Source: Acidobacteriota bacterium
GTDB lineage: Bacteria; Acidobacteriota; Terriglobia; Acidiferrales; UBA7541
NCBI GenBank assembly: GCA_003223255.1
Contig: QHYJ01000228.1
Location: 2,148-51,097, forward strand
Direction: 5' to 3'
DNA: 48,950 nt
Shown here: positions 8,741 through 17,412 of the stretch, one piece after another
Layout of the letters: the number at the start of each line of letters is the position of its first letter
Position numbering within the stretch: the first letter of the stretch is position 1
The notes under the pieces: generated by a model
What the model was told of the DNA's origin: nothing
Database searches by the model: none
What the model saw: only the letters and a program-made list of their open reading frames with translations
Program-made: the position numbers and the translations under genes

Positions 8741-10054
8741 TTACCAGTCCGCCAGTAAAATCCGCAAATCCCGCAAATTATTTCCTGTCGGTCCAGTCAA
8801 AATGGCATCCCCCAGCTTTGAAAAAAAAGTGAACGAGTCGCTTCGCCGGAAAAAATCTGCCGGATCGAGTCCCGCCTCCCGCGCGCGCCTCCGCGTTTCT
8901 CCGTCCGTCACTGCGCCCGCGCCAGTACTGTTGCCGTCAACCCCGTCGGTTCCCGCGCTCAGCACTGCCATCTTCTTTCCCGCGATTTTTTCCACGCACG
9001 CCAGCACAAAAGCCGAATTCCTTCCTCCGATTCCGTTTCCTGTCACCGGCGAACTGACTTCTCCGTCGGCAATCAGCGCCACACGGTGCCCTCGATGCGT
9101 CGCGCGCAACTCTTCAAGCTGACTCAGCAGCGATTCCGCCGCTTTGTCCACCGGCCAATCATCGGTCGAATTGTCGCAGCACGTCACGAAGCCCAGCGCC
9201 TCCGCCGCCCGGTGCGCCGGATGAAACAAATCATCCATTCCCAGAGTCAGGGAAAAGTAAGATTTCCGGAACGCTCCATCGTTTGCTTTTGGCGTCTCGG
9301 GCATTTTTTCTTCGTCGAGCCATTTTTGCAGAGCCGGCGAAAATTTCTCCCGCAGCCCATACTCCTTAATAACGCGCTTCGCGTCGCCAATCGTCGTCGG
9401 ATCCGGCAGCGTTGGCCCGGAGGCCAGCGCGGATTCCTTCCCCGTGGGCACGTCGCTCACTGCCAGCGTGATTCTCGTCGCTCCCGGAGCCGCCGTCGCC
9501 AGCCGCCCCCCTTTCACCGCCGACAAATGCTTCCGCACCGTATTGATTTCATCGATGCTCGCCCCGCACGTCACTAGCGCCTTGTGCAATTGCTGCACAT
9601 CCTCCAGGGTTTGCTTCGCATCCAGAGGCAGCTCCATCAGCGCCGACGCGCCTCCCGACAGCAGAAAAAACACCAATGTTTTTTCGTCGCATTTCTTCAG
9701 CAGCGCCAGGATGGCTTCTGCCGACCTCCAGCTTGCTTCGTTGGGCATGGGGTGGCCCGCAGCGAAGTATTTCAAGCCCGGTACGGCCTTCCGCGGTGGC
9801 AACGGAGCCGAAACTACTCCTTCGAATCCTACGAATGGTGCAAGGGCCTGAACGAGCCCATCCACCAGCGCATGAGCCGCTTTTCCCACCGCAACGACGC
9901 GTATCTTTCCGAAATCCTTTAAGTCAAACGTCTTCTCCCCACACACCACTCGCGTGCCTTGACGCCGCAGCTTCCTCTGCATCGTCGCAGGGATATCGAT
10001 TGCGGCCAGAGTCTCGTGGAAGATTTGGCGGGCGAGTTGTTTTAGGTCCGCCAT
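8741..10054 (-). CDS. D-glycerate 2-kinase (MOFRL/GckA type)
   Basis: This enzyme phosphorylates D-glycerate to 2-phosphoglycerate, feeding glycolysis. Its 437 residues match the two-domain MOFRL family: an N-terminal domain with VAVGKAAHALVDG, LPPRKAVPG, GHPMPNEAS and FLLSGGASALMELP; the INTVRKHLSAVKGGRLA segment with the conserved Lys; VSDVPTGKESALASGPT; and the C-terminal MOFRL domain with GEVSSPVTGNGIGGRNSAF and AGTDGVDGNSTGAGA, ending TGPTGNNLRDL. The ATG at 10054 lies 21 bases after the stop of the hydroxyacid dehydrogenase gene on the same strand, so the two are probably one operon making and then phosphorylating D-glycerate. Confidence 0.93.
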   Translation of the reverse strand: MADLKQLARQIFHETLAAIDIPATMQRKLRRQGTRVVCGEKTFDLKDFGKIRVVAVGKAAHALVDGLVQALAPFVGFEGVVSAPLPPRKAVPGLKYFAAGHPMPNEASWRSAEAILALLKKCDEKTLVFFLLSGGASALMELPLDAKQTLEDVQQLHKALVTCGASIDEINTVRKHLSAVKGGRLATAAPGATRITLAVSDVPTGKESALASGPTLPDPTTIGDAKRVIKEYGLREKFSPALQKWLDEEKMPETPKANDGAFRKSYFSLTLGMDDLFHPAHRAAEALGFVTCCDNSTDDWPVDKAAESLLSQLEELRATHRGHRVALIADGEVSSPVTGNGIGGRNSAFVLACVEKIAGKKMAVLSAGTDGVDGNSTGAGAVTDGETRRRAREAGLDPADFFRRSDSFTFFSKLGDAILTGPTGNNLRDLRILLADW

Positions 10055-10075
10055 GGGAAGGGTGGCCCCGGTGCT

Positions 10076-11053
10076 CTATCCTTTCCTTGCTTCTGGATTC
10101 AGAATGTTCGCGGGCTGCCGCCCTTCAAAAAGTGTGATCACGTTTTCCGCCGCCATGCACGCCATCTTTGTGCGCGTCTCCAGCGAAGCCGAGGCGATGT
10201 GCGGCGCCAGCACCACATTCGGACGTCTGAGGCCCGGATGAACGATCGGCTCCTTTTCAAACACGTCCAGTGCTGCACCCGAAATTTTTCTCTTTTCCAG
10301 CGCCGCCACCAGGGCGGCCTCATCGACGACCGGGCCGCGCGAAGTGTTGATCAAAAATGCCGTTCGTTTCATTTTTTCGAAGTTCGCCGCATTAAACAGC
10401 CCGCGCGTTTCCGGCAAAAGCGGCGTGTGCACGCTGATGAAGTCCGCCTCCGCCAGCAACGCATTCATGTCCCGATATTCTGCCCTGAGCTCCTTTTCCA
10501 CTTCGGCAGACGCTCGCACGGCATCCGTGTAAATCACCTTCATTTGAAAGCCGCTCGCGCGCCTGGCCATTGCTCTTCCAATGCGCCCGAAGCCCACGAT
10601 TCCAAGCGTTTTCCCCCAAACGTCCGTCCCCACAAGCTGGTCCAAATCCCAGCCTTTCCAGTTTCCTGAGCGGGCTAGAGCGTCGCCCTCCACTAGGCGG
10701 CGCGCCACGGCCATCAACAGCGTCCAGGCAAAGTCCGCCGTCGTATCGTCCAACACGCCTGGCGTATTCGTGGCCACCACTCCGCGCTTGGTGCACGCCG
10801 CTACGTCAATGTTGTCGAATCCCACCGCTACGTTTGCGGCAATCCGCAATTTCGGCGCCGCCTCCAACAAATCGTCGTTCACTTTTTCTGTTAGCAAGCA
10901 GACTAAGCCCTCTTTGTCCTTCACGCGCCGCAAGACTTCTTCGCGCGGCGGCCGTTCGGGCTTTTCCCAATATTCCACCTCGCAGTGTTTCTGCAGGATT
11001 CTTCTTGCGGGTTCAAACAATCGGTGCGTCGCAAGAACCTTCGGTTTCGCCAT
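10076..11053 (-). CDS. gyaR: D-2-hydroxyacid dehydrogenase (glyoxylate/hydroxypyruvate reductase, GyaR-like)
   Basis: NAD(P)H-dependent reductase expected to turn glyoxylate into glycolate or hydroxypyruvate into D-glycerate. The sequence has the family order: an N-terminal substrate domain, ANVAVGFDNIDVAACT, NTPGVLDDTTADFAWTLL, the dinucleotide-binding loop GIVGFGRIGRAMARR, and the catalytic trio Arg in INTSRGPVVDE, Glu in DVFEKEP and His in APHIASAS. Length (325) and motifs fit the GyaR/GRHPR branch better than PGDH or lactate dehydrogenases. Start ATG at 11053 is preceded by GAGGG. It heads an operon with glycerate 2-kinase and is divergent from glycolate oxidase genes, so it probably works in glyoxylate or hydroxypyruvate handling. 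The exact substrate cannot be told from sequence. Confidence 0.88.
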   Translation of the reverse strand: MAKPKVLATHRLFEPARRILQKHCEVEYWEKPERPPREEVLRRVKDKEGLVCLLTEKVNDDLLEAAPKLRIAANVAVGFDNIDVAACTKRGVVATNTPGVLDDTTADFAWTLLMAVARRLVEGDALARSGNWKGWDLDQLVGTDVWGKTLGIVGFGRIGRAMARRASGFQMKVIYTDAVRASAEVEKELRAEYRDMNALLAEADFISVHTPLLPETRGLFNAANFEKMKRTAFLINTSRGPVVDEAALVAALEKRKISGAALDVFEKEPIVHPGLRRPNVVLAPHIASASLETRTKMACMAAENVITLFEGRQPANILNPEARKG

Positions 11054-11177
11054 TGGCCCTCAATTGGAAACTGGCGAATTCACACTAACATACTCGCTTA
11101 CCCCGCGCGCAACTTCACGTTGCGCGTGTCCCGGCAATGTCACTATAGTGCCAGATGCGCCCCGAAGGGCACTCGCT
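11054..11177. promoter_or_regulatory. Divergent intergenic region between gyaR-like and glcD-like genes
   Basis: These 124 bases separate two divergently transcribed metabolic units (glycerate formation to the left, glycolate oxidation to the right) and must hold both promoters. It contains a near-palindromic run with GCGCGCAACTTCACGTTGCG around 11104-11123. No GlcC-type regulator gene is nearby, and I cannot assign -35/-10 boxes with confidence. Confidence 0.4.
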
Positions 11178-12588
11178 ATGCAAGCTGGCCTTCTTCGCGA
11201 TCTCGAAAAACTGCTGGGCTCTTCCTCCGTTCTCTTCCAGCCGGAGGACGTTCTCCTCTATGAATACGACGGCTCGGTCGAAAAAGGCCGCCCCGATATG
11301 GTTGTTTTTCCCACCACCACAGAAGAGGTCGCCAAAATCGTCAAACTTGCCGCCAAGCGGCGCCGGGACCGGCCTCTCTGGTGGCGCGCTCGCCCGTACT
11401 GGCGGCCTGATGATCGTTTTTGCGCGCATGAACCGCATTCTCTCCATCGATCCGGAAAATCAGCGCGCCGTTGTCCAGCCCGGTGTCGTCAATTTTGATC
11501 TCACGCTGGCCGCCGAACCGCACGGCCTGTACTTTGCGCCCGATCCTTCCAGCCAAAAATCCTGCACTATCGGCGGCAACGTCGCCGAAAATGCCGGCGG
11601 TCCGCACACGCTCGCTTATGGGGTTACAACAAATCACGTCACGGCTCTCGAACTCGTCCTCCCCGACGGGGAAATCGTTCGTGTTGGCAGCACGCAGGGC
11701 GATGCTCCCGGCTACGACCTCACCGGGCTTTTCGTCGGTTCCGAAGGCACTCTCGCCCTCGTCACCGAAATTACCGTAAGGCTCTCCCCCAAGCCCGAAG
11801 CCGTAAAGACGCTCCTCGCCATTTTCGATTCTGTCGATGACGCCGCAGAAACTGTCGTCGACGTCACCGCGCGCGCCATTATTCCCGCCGCCTGCGAAAT
11901 GCTCGATGGCTGGACGCTTCGCGTCGTCGAAGATTTTGTCCACGCCGGTTTCCCGCGTGACAGCGCCGCCGTTCTTTTGCTCGAAGTCGAAGGCCTCGCC
12001 GAAGCCGTTGCCGGGCAGGCCGCCGCCATCACCGAAGCTTGCAACGCGCATCGCGCCCGCAAGGTTCGCGTCGCGCGCGATAATGCCGAACGCGAGCTTC
12101 TCTGGAAAGGCCGCAAAAACGCGTTTGGCGCCCTTGGCCGCCTCGCTCCCAGCAACTACGTTCTCGACGGCGTCATTCCTCGCACCAAGCTTCCGCAAGC
12201 GCTTCGCCGCATCCGCGAAATCGGCCACCGCTACGGCTTCGACATCGCCAACATTTTTCACGCCGGCGACGGAAATCTTCATCCCATCGTTCTCTATGAT
12301 CCCCGTGACAAAGGGCAATTCGAACGCGCCATGCAGGCTTCCGCCGAAATCATTCGTTATTGCGTGGAAGCGGGCGGCGCGCTTACCGGCGAACACGGCA
12401 TTGGCATGGAAAAAGCCGAACTCATGCCGCTTCTTTTTTCCGACGCCGATTTCGATCTCATGCGGCGCGTCCACGACGCTTTCAATCCCGCCTGTTTGTT
12501 GAATCCCGGCAAAATCTTCCCCCTCAGCAAGGGCTGCGGCGAAATCCGCCTCCGCGCTAAGTCGTCTGCTCACGTGAGCGTCGCATGA
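11178..12588 (+). pseudogene. glcD: Glycolate oxidase subunit GlcD (FAD-linked), broken by a small deletion
   Basis: GlcD is the FAD-binding catalytic subunit that oxidises glycolate to glyoxylate. The first frame gives MQAGLLRDLEKLLGS, then VLFQPEDVLLYEYDG and VVFPTTTEEVAKIVKLAAK. At 11357/11358 the frame changes and continues with GAGTGLSGGALARTGG, GGNVAENAGGPHTLAYGVT, VGSEGTLALVTEI, NIFHAGDGNLHP and LTGEHGIGMEK to a normal C terminus. The piece joining these parts in relatives (about eight residues resembling H-N-I-P-V-V-A-R, before the FAD loop) is absent, so I infer a net loss of about 23 bases. Downstream motifs are all intact, implying a recent lesion or an assembly error. The second frame alone would lack the beginning of the FAD domain. 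Confidence 0.82.
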
Positions 12589-12616
12589 TCTTTCTGCGTG
12601 CTTTACGCCTTCTCCA

Positions 12617-12652
12617 CTCTGTGATCTCTGTGTCCTCTGCGCTCTCTGTGTC
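12617..12652. repeat. Degenerate CTCTGTG tandem repeat
   Basis: The 90-base gap between glcD and glcE contains CTCTGTG followed by TCTCTGTG, CCTCTGCG and CTCTCTGTG, about four imperfect 8-9-base units. On the opposite strand it would read as ACACAGAG-type repeats, a kind of intergenic sequence seen in several environmental bacteria. It is not coding and has no obvious hairpin. Confidence 0.5.
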
Positions 12653-12678
12653 AATTCTTGGCTTTTCTGCTGGCTTGC

Positions 12679-14076
12679 ATGTTTAACGCCTCGGCAAATT
12701 TCGTCGCCCGCCTCGAATCCGCCATCGGCGCTTCTTACATTTCCGGTGATCCTTCGGTTTGTGCCGAGTATGTCGTCGACGAAATTAGTCCGTCCATCGT
12801 TGCAAAGCCCGCTTGCGCCGAACAAGCCGCCGAAATTGTCCGCTTCGCCGCCCTGGAAAAACTTGGTCTCATCCCCTGCGGCAATCGCACCAAACTTGAA
12901 ATCGGCATGCCTCCTTCGCGCTACGACGTTGCCCTTGACATGACCGGGCTAAACAAAATTGCTCATTACGATCCCGGCGATCTCACCGTCAGCGTCGATG
13001 CGGGCGCCGGTTTTAACGACCTTGCCGCTCCCCTCTACAAGCAAAAACAATTCCTTCCGCTCCCGGTTCCTTTCTATTTCGAATCCACGATCGGCGGCAT
13101 CATCGCTTCCGGTGTCGACTCCGCGCTTCGCCATTCGTACGGCACCGCCCGCGACTTCCTGATCGGCGCAGAATTCATCGATGGCACCGGTCACCTCTGC
13201 AAGAGCGGCGGCCGTGTCGTGAAAAACGTCACTGGCTACGATCTCCACAAACTGCTCATCGGTTCGCTCGGCACCCTCGCTGTCATCAACCGCCTCAACT
13301 TCCGCACGTTTCCTGCTGCGCCTGTGAGCCGCGGCTTCGTCATTTCTTGTCGAACTTCCGAAGATGCTCTTGCTTTCAGCAACCTTGTCGAGCGCTCTCC
13401 CCTGCGCCCCGCTTCGATCGACCTCGTGAGCTCTCAACTGCTGCAACTCTTCCTCCAAGCCGAGAAAAACTCTCCAGAGCCACCCGCCTCGCCTCTTCAA
13501 GGAAAATTTCCTGCTGATTCCTGGCATCTCTGCGTCAGCATCGAAGGCACTTCCGAAGTCTGCGAACGGGCTTCGCGCGAATTCGCTCGCCTCATATCTC
13601 TTCCCGAAGCAAAACACACGCAACTCGTCACGCTCAATGAAGCCGAAGGCGCCGACCTTTGGCACTACTTGGGCCAATCCATTCCACTTCTTCTCCAAGC
13701 CTCTCCAACTGCCGGTATTTTCAAAATCAACATTCTTCCCAGCCGCCTTGGCACGCTTCTTCAGCAGTTAAGCGGCCTCGCTGAGCAGGCTTCTCTTCCG
13801 CAGACTGTCCTCGCTCGTGCCTGCGGTGTCGTTTATCTTGCTCTCCTGCCACCGTCTGGCGAGCAGCCTTTGCTCTATCGCCTGTCCGAAGCCGCCGCCG
13901 CCGTTTTTTCTCTTTGCACTTCGGAAAACGCCTCCGCCGCTCTTCCTTGGTGTCCAACTCAACTCAAGCGCCAGGTCAACGTCTGGGGTTCGCCTCGCGC
14001 CGACTTTGCCCTGATGCGCCGGCTCAAGGCCGCGTTCGACCCGCAAGACCTCTTCGCGCCCGGCCGTCTGTTCTAA
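12679..14076 (+). CDS. glcE: FAD-binding oxidase, glycolate oxidase subunit GlcE-like
   Basis: A second FAD-linked oxidase subunit of the PCMH type. It has the FAD-binding lobe (IVRFAALEKLGLIPCGNRTK, then DPGDLTVSVDAGAGFNDL), the STIGGIIASGVDSALRHSYG segment, and the KNVTGYDLHKLLIGSLGTL block typical of GlcE. The C terminus AFDPQDLFAPGRLF corresponds to the conserved end of the family. It follows glcD by 90 bases on the same strand, as in glc operons. I chose the ATG at 12679 (MFNASANFVARLES); a TTG at 12658 would add seven residues. The iron-sulphur subunit GlcF, which normally follows glcE, is not present downstream; the next gene is a methyltransferase. Confidence 0.85.
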   Translation: MFNASANFVARLESAIGASYISGDPSVCAEYVVDEISPSIVAKPACAEQAAEIVRFAALEKLGLIPCGNRTKLEIGMPPSRYDVALDMTGLNKIAHYDPGDLTVSVDAGAGFNDLAAPLYKQKQFLPLPVPFYFESTIGGIIASGVDSALRHSYGTARDFLIGAEFIDGTGHLCKSGGRVVKNVTGYDLHKLLIGSLGTLAVINRLNFRTFPAAPVSRGFVISCRTSEDALAFSNLVERSPLRPASIDLVSSQLLQLFLQAEKNSPEPPASPLQGKFPADSWHLCVSIEGTSEVCERASREFARLISLPEAKHTQLVTLNEAEGADLWHYLGQSIPLLLQASPTAGIFKINILPSRLGTLLQQLSGLAEQASLPQTVLARACGVVYLALLPPSGEQPLLYRLSEAAAAVFSLCTSENASAALPWCPTQLKRQVNVWGSPRADFALMRRLKAAFDPQDLFAPGRLF

Positions 14077-14146
14077 TGAACTAACCTCGCGCTGCCTTGC
14101 TGTACACTTCCAGCCGGCGGCCTATGGCCGCCTCGAGGTGCACCGT

Positions 14147-14812
14147 ATGACGTGTTGCGCCGGCTATTGCGCTGCCGCGAGCTTCTTCGATTCCCGCGTG
14201 GCGGCGCGCGACCAGCGGCGTTACCAACGCCGCGGTCCGGACGCCAGCACACGTATGCTCCTTGCCGAAATCCGCCGTTGGCCGCTCCGGGGACTGTACC
14301 TTCTCGACGTCGGCTCCGGCATAGGCGTACTTGCTACCGAACTTGCGGCCGCCGGCCTGGCGGGCGCCACGCTTGCCGATGCCTCTCCCGCTTATCTCGA
14401 CCTTGCGCGGCGCAACGTGGGCTCTCGTTATGCTGGGCGCCCCACCCAATTCATGCTCGGCGATTTCGCCGCTACCTCCGCCACGCTGCCGGAAGCCGAT
14501 GTCGTCACGCTTGACCGCGTCGTGTGCTGTTATCCCGACGCAGACGCCTTGCTCAGCGCCGCCGCTGCGCGATCGCGACGTTTGCTGGCCTTCACGCATC
14601 CGCCCAACCGCTGGTACCTGAGGGCGGGATTCGCGGTAATGAACTTCTTCTTCCGGATCGGACGGAACCAGTTTCGCATCTTCGTGCACTCGCCGCAGCA
14701 GATGGCTTCTGTCCTGGATGCTGCGGGCTTCGTCCGCGCCGCACATCGCGAATCGCTTCTCTGGTCGCTCTCGCTCTATCGCCGCCCCGAATTTCCATCG
14801 CCCAGTCCGTAA
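14147..14812 (+). CDS. Class I SAM-dependent methyltransferase
   Basis: A 221-residue methyltransferase with the SAM-binding loop LYLLDVGSGIGVLATELA (motif I), an acidic LADASP strand end (motif II), FMLGDFAA, and VVTLDRVVCCYPD at the motif IV position. The order resembles Mg-protoporphyrin O-methyltransferase-like proteins, but no pigment genes are near, so the substrate is unknown. The ATG at 14147 has GAGGTG just upstream; the GTG at 14138 would use that same GAGGTG as its start and is less likely. It begins 70 bases after glcE and may be co-transcribed with it, though a functional link is not obvious. Confidence 0.8.
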   Translation: MTCCAGYCAAASFFDSRVAARDQRRYQRRGPDASTRMLLAEIRRWPLRGLYLLDVGSGIGVLATELAAAGLAGATLADASPAYLDLARRNVGSRYAGRPTQFMLGDFAATSATLPEADVVTLDRVVCCYPDADALLSAAAARSRRLLAFTHPPNRWYLRAGFAVMNFFFRIGRNQFRIFVHSPQQMASVLDAAGFVRAAHRESLLWSLSLYRRPEFPSPSP

Positions 14813-14950
14813 ACTCTGCTTTCTCCTCGGCGCTCCTTTTCCTTTCTGCGCCGCGCGCTCTTCATCCGCTCGCGAGGCGTAGAATGGTCCTCGAACGTCC
14901 TGTTGATGGCGGGCCGCGGGCAAGGCGCCACAACGAGTCGGGAGGTGCCC

Positions 14951-15196
14951 ATGATCATTTGCGACCTCTGCGGAGAAGCCAAGCATTGTCTAGAGAAAGA
15001 AATTGAGGGCAGGGAATACGACATCTGCGCCGAATGCTGGAATGCTCTCGCGCAAAAGCTTCAGGGCAAGGGCAGAAAGATTCGCGAAACCGTGTTCTTG
15101 CCGCCGCCGCGAGCGCCCAAAGAACCGAACGAGAAAGAGCCGCCGTTGCCAGGAGGGCCGCCCAAGATTTGGGGCGCCACGGGCGCGCAAGTTTGA
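14951..15196 (+). CDS. Small CxxC-pair (zinc-ribbon-like) protein
   Basis: An 81-residue protein with two Cys pairs, ICDLCGEAKHC and ICAECWN, about 20 residues apart, which suggests a small zinc-binding knuckle. The rest is charged, then Pro-rich (LPPPRAPKEPNEKEPPLPGG). The ATG at 14951 is preceded by GGGAGGTG four bases away, a strong site; a frame extending upstream to 14903 lacks one. The function is unknown. The pattern resembles small uncharacterised acidobacterial zinc-ribbon proteins. Confidence 0.65.
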   Translation: MIICDLCGEAKHCLEKEIEGREYDICAECWNALAQKLQGKGRKIRETVFLPPPRAPKEPNEKEPPLPGGPPKIWGATGAQV

Positions 15197-15582
15197 TCCT
15201 GGGGCTAGCGCGTGATTACCGCGCGCTTCCGCGGTCCCCTCGGCATCATCCTCGGCCAAAGGCTGTTCTTTGCCATGGCCGTTACCTTGTTTGGATTCTC
15301 CGGCGGAAAGCCCCCGCGTGCGATAAAGGCAGTTCTCTGAGCACTCCGCGGCTGAGCTTGAAACGTACGGAAGGCTTTCACCAAAAATTTCCCCAAGGGA
15401 ACATGCACGCTTTGGGGGCGTATCTCTTCGGTGTGTTGTTCAAATCCAGAAGGGAGTCCTTGACGAAGAAGCTTTCTGTGTCCCGGAGACTGCAGTTGCT
15501 GCTGTGTTTGCGATCATCATCAGGCGGGGAAATAGAGGGACAGCGAGCAGGAAAAGAACGGTCTGAAGATCCACCACTAGGC
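15197..15582. other. 386-base intergenic region, no gene recognised
   Basis: It lies between the convergent CxxC protein and lytic transglycosylase genes. I see a GC-rich dyad near its left end (GCGCGTGATTACCGCGCGC, about 15209-15227), which could act as a transcription stop without a T run. Short open frames exist on both strands but have no ribosome binding site or recognisable protein. Confidence 0.4.
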
Positions 15583-16350
15583 TTATTGGTTTTGGACTGT
15601 GGGAGGAGTCGGCGGCTGTGTTGGCGAGACGTTGGGGGCCGGAGCGTCAGTGGTCGTAGCTTTGGGGGCGGTGGTGGCCGGGTTAGCGGCGGGTTTGCCG
15701 GGAGCGGCGGCCTTGGATTTCTGATACTTGCGCTTGACCTGATTGACGTAGGAAACCGTCTCTCGGTAGGGCGGAACGTCGCCGTATTTCTGCACTTTAT
15801 CCGGGCCGGCGTTATAGGCGGCAAGCGTGAGCGTGAGATTGTTGTTGTAGAGCTGCAGCAGCTCTTTCAGGTAGCGCGTGCCAGCGTCGATGTTCTGTTG
15901 CGGATCGAAAATATCTTTCACGCCCAAGCGTGCCGCGGTTTCCGGGAGCAACTGCATCAAGCCGCAGGCGTTCTTACGGGAAATGGCTTTCGAGTCGAAA
16001 TGGGACTCGACCTCCATCACGCTGGAAATGAGTTCGGCGTCCACGCCATAGCGCGAAGCGGCCGAGACCACCAAGTCGTGAAAGGGAGGCTGATTGGCGG
16101 GAGCTGGCTCTGCGGCCGGCGGCTCGGGAACCGGCGTAAACACTTCTTCCGGCTCGACCTTCTCGACATCCGAGGCCTGGACATCGACCCAACCGCCTTG
16201 CAGTTGCAGGCGATATTTGTCGCCCATGAGTTGGTAGCCGGTGACGTGCAGGCGTTCTCCGCTGCGTAGGACGATGTATTCGGCGCGAACCGAGCAGGCG
16301 GAAAGCAGGAGGAGGAGAAGTGCTGAGAGAACACGCGGGGCCGTTTGCAA
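15583..16350 (-). CDS. Membrane-anchored lytic transglycosylase (Slt family)
   Basis: Cleaves the MurNAc-GlcNAc bond of peptidoglycan with 1,6-anhydro product formation. A signal with a lipobox-like LLLLLSAC suggests a lipoprotein. After a short beta-rich segment (YIVLRSGERLHVTGYQL, then a tryptophan-containing strand) comes the transglycosylase domain: SSVMEVESHFD with the catalytic Glu, NACGLMQLLPETAARLGV, DPQQNIDAGTRYLKELL and LAAYNAGPDKV. The C-terminal 45 residues are Pro/Ala/Thr-rich. I chose the TTG at 16350 because GAGGAAA lies just upstream and the hydrophobic signal follows. A longer frame up to the ATG at 16446 would translate through an interspersed DNA repeat (16388-16416) and overlap the neighbouring gene's end, so it is unlikely to be real. 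Confidence 0.88.
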   Translation of the reverse strand: MQTAPRVLSALLLLLLSACSVRAEYIVLRSGERLHVTGYQLMGDKYRLQLQGGWVDVQASDVEKVEPEEVFTPVPEPPAAEPAPANQPPFHDLVVSAASRYGVDAELISSVMEVESHFDSKAISRKNACGLMQLLPETAARLGVKDIFDPQQNIDAGTRYLKELLQLYNNNLTLTLAAYNAGPDKVQKYGDVPPYRETVSYVNQVKRKYQKSKAAAPGKPAANPATTAPKATTTDAPAPNVSPTQPPTPPTVQNQ

Positions 16351-16387
16351 CAGTTTCCTCGAGCTGAGTAAGGCTAGAATCAAGCCA

Positions 16388-16416
16388 GGATTCCTCGCTC
16401 CGCTCGGAATGACGGG
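16388..16416. repeat. Interspersed intergenic repeat (GGATTCCTCGCTCCGCTCGGAATGAC type)
   Basis: Similar but degenerate copies occur at 20054-20070 and 21675-21702, all in the same orientation and sharing CTCxxxxGGAATGAC. The unit is partly self-complementary (GATTCC with GGAAT around CTCGCTCCGCTCG). All copies are intergenic, which argues for a small mobile or structural repeat and against coding sequence. Confidence 0.6.
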
Positions 16417-16436
16417 CTTAGGGAGGCTCGCGAGCG

Positions 16437-17288
16437 CTAGGCGCATGGGGTGGCCTCGCCCAGGGCGAATTGCTCGATGGCGTGGGCCACGCCGTTTTCG
16501 TCGTTCGAGGCCGTCTCATGCCAGCCAAATGTCTTCAGTTCGCGCACGCTGTTGCCCATTACGACAGGGATGCCAGCAAAGATGAGCATTTCGAGGTCGT
16601 TGTGATTGTCGCCGATGGCCATGACTTCTTCACGGGCGTAGCCGCGGAGTGTGGCCCATTCGGCAAGCGATGCGCCTTTGGAGCAGACGGGATTGAGGAC
16701 ATCGATCATGGCGAAGTCCCGGCGTTCGTACATGGTCACGGCCAGCGCGCATTCCGGGGCAAACGGCGCGGCGCGGAGGGCGCGCTCGGCGTCGCGCATG
16801 GACGCGACCTTCCCGGAAAGCATCACCTGAATGGGGTCTTCGGTCAAGCAGCTTTCCAAGGGATTCGACAAGCCGATAAATTCTTTGTTTCGAGAGTAAT
16901 AGGCGTAGCGAAGGGAATCGTCGGGATCAAGGCGCTCGAGCATCAACTGGTTTTCAAGGGGGCGATCGAAAATGACTGCGGTGCCTTCACGCCAGGGCTT
17001 CGTGAGGGGAAGAACCTGCTTCGCGACATGGCGCGGAAGCAGGTGGCGCAGATGGGTGTGGCCGTCGTTCGAGCGAACGAGCGCGCCATTGTTGACGATC
17101 ATGGTGAGAGGCGCCTGGAGTTGGCGCGCCACAGGCATGGCGAAGTCATAGCGGCGGCCGGTGACCAAGGCGACTTCGATGCCGCGCCGAGCGGCTTGGG
17201 CGATCGCTTGGCGGTTGGCTTCGGAAACTTGCCAGCGGCTGTCCAGAAGCGTGCCGTCAATGTCCAGGGCAATGAGGCGAATAGGCAT
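16437..17288 (-). CDS. Cof-type HAD-superfamily phosphatase
   Basis: A 283-residue HAD hydrolase of the Cof/type IIB group. Motif I is IALDIDGTLLDS, with the nucleophile Asp and the acid/base Asp two residues on. Motif II is in EVALVTGRRYDF, the C2 cap occupies about residues 80-190, motif III is the Lys in NPVCSKGASL, and motif IV is GDNHNDLEML. Substrates of this family are typically sugar phosphates or nucleotides; nothing here narrows it. It is followed by the transglycosylase gene on the same strand but separated from it by the interspersed repeat, so it probably has its own terminator. Confidence 0.9.
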   Translation of the reverse strand: MPIRLIALDIDGTLLDSRWQVSEANRQAIAQAARRGIEVALVTGRRYDFAMPVARQLQAPLTMIVNNGALVRSNDGHTHLRHLLPRHVAKQVLPLTKPWREGTAVIFDRPLENQLMLERLDPDDSLRYAYYSRNKEFIGLSNPLESCLTEDPIQVMLSGKVASMRDAERALRAAPFAPECALAVTMYERRDFAMIDVLNPVCSKGASLAEWATLRGYAREEVMAIGDNHNDLEMLIFAGIPVVMGNSVRELKTFGWHETASNDENGVAHAIEQFALGEATPCA

Positions 17289-17412
17289 CCCTCTATTGTA
17301 ACGGGAGGAAGGCGTTTGTAGGTTGAAAAGTTTAGAGGAACAGAGCGCCGGCTGAAGTCTGTGCCACTGGGATTACAATGCAGCGCGACGAAGGTGATAG
17401 ACTGGCACAGTT

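Noticed and set aside
11341-12825. A 494-codon minus-strand frame across glcD
   Set aside because: Opposite to GlcD, whose conserved motifs are certain; antisense translation of a GC-rich gene with skewed third positions often leaves such frames open.
15034-16269. A long plus-strand open frame (411 codons) over the transglycosylase gene
   Set aside because: It is antisense to a well-supported lytic transglycosylase and its composition (Gly/Arg-rich) is that of a shadow frame; no family match and no ribosome binding site.
16351-16446. N-terminal extension of the transglycosylase to an ATG at 16446
   Set aside because: It would translate the interspersed repeat and overlap the 3' end of the HAD gene; the TTG at 16350 with GAGGAAA and the lipobox-like signal fits better.
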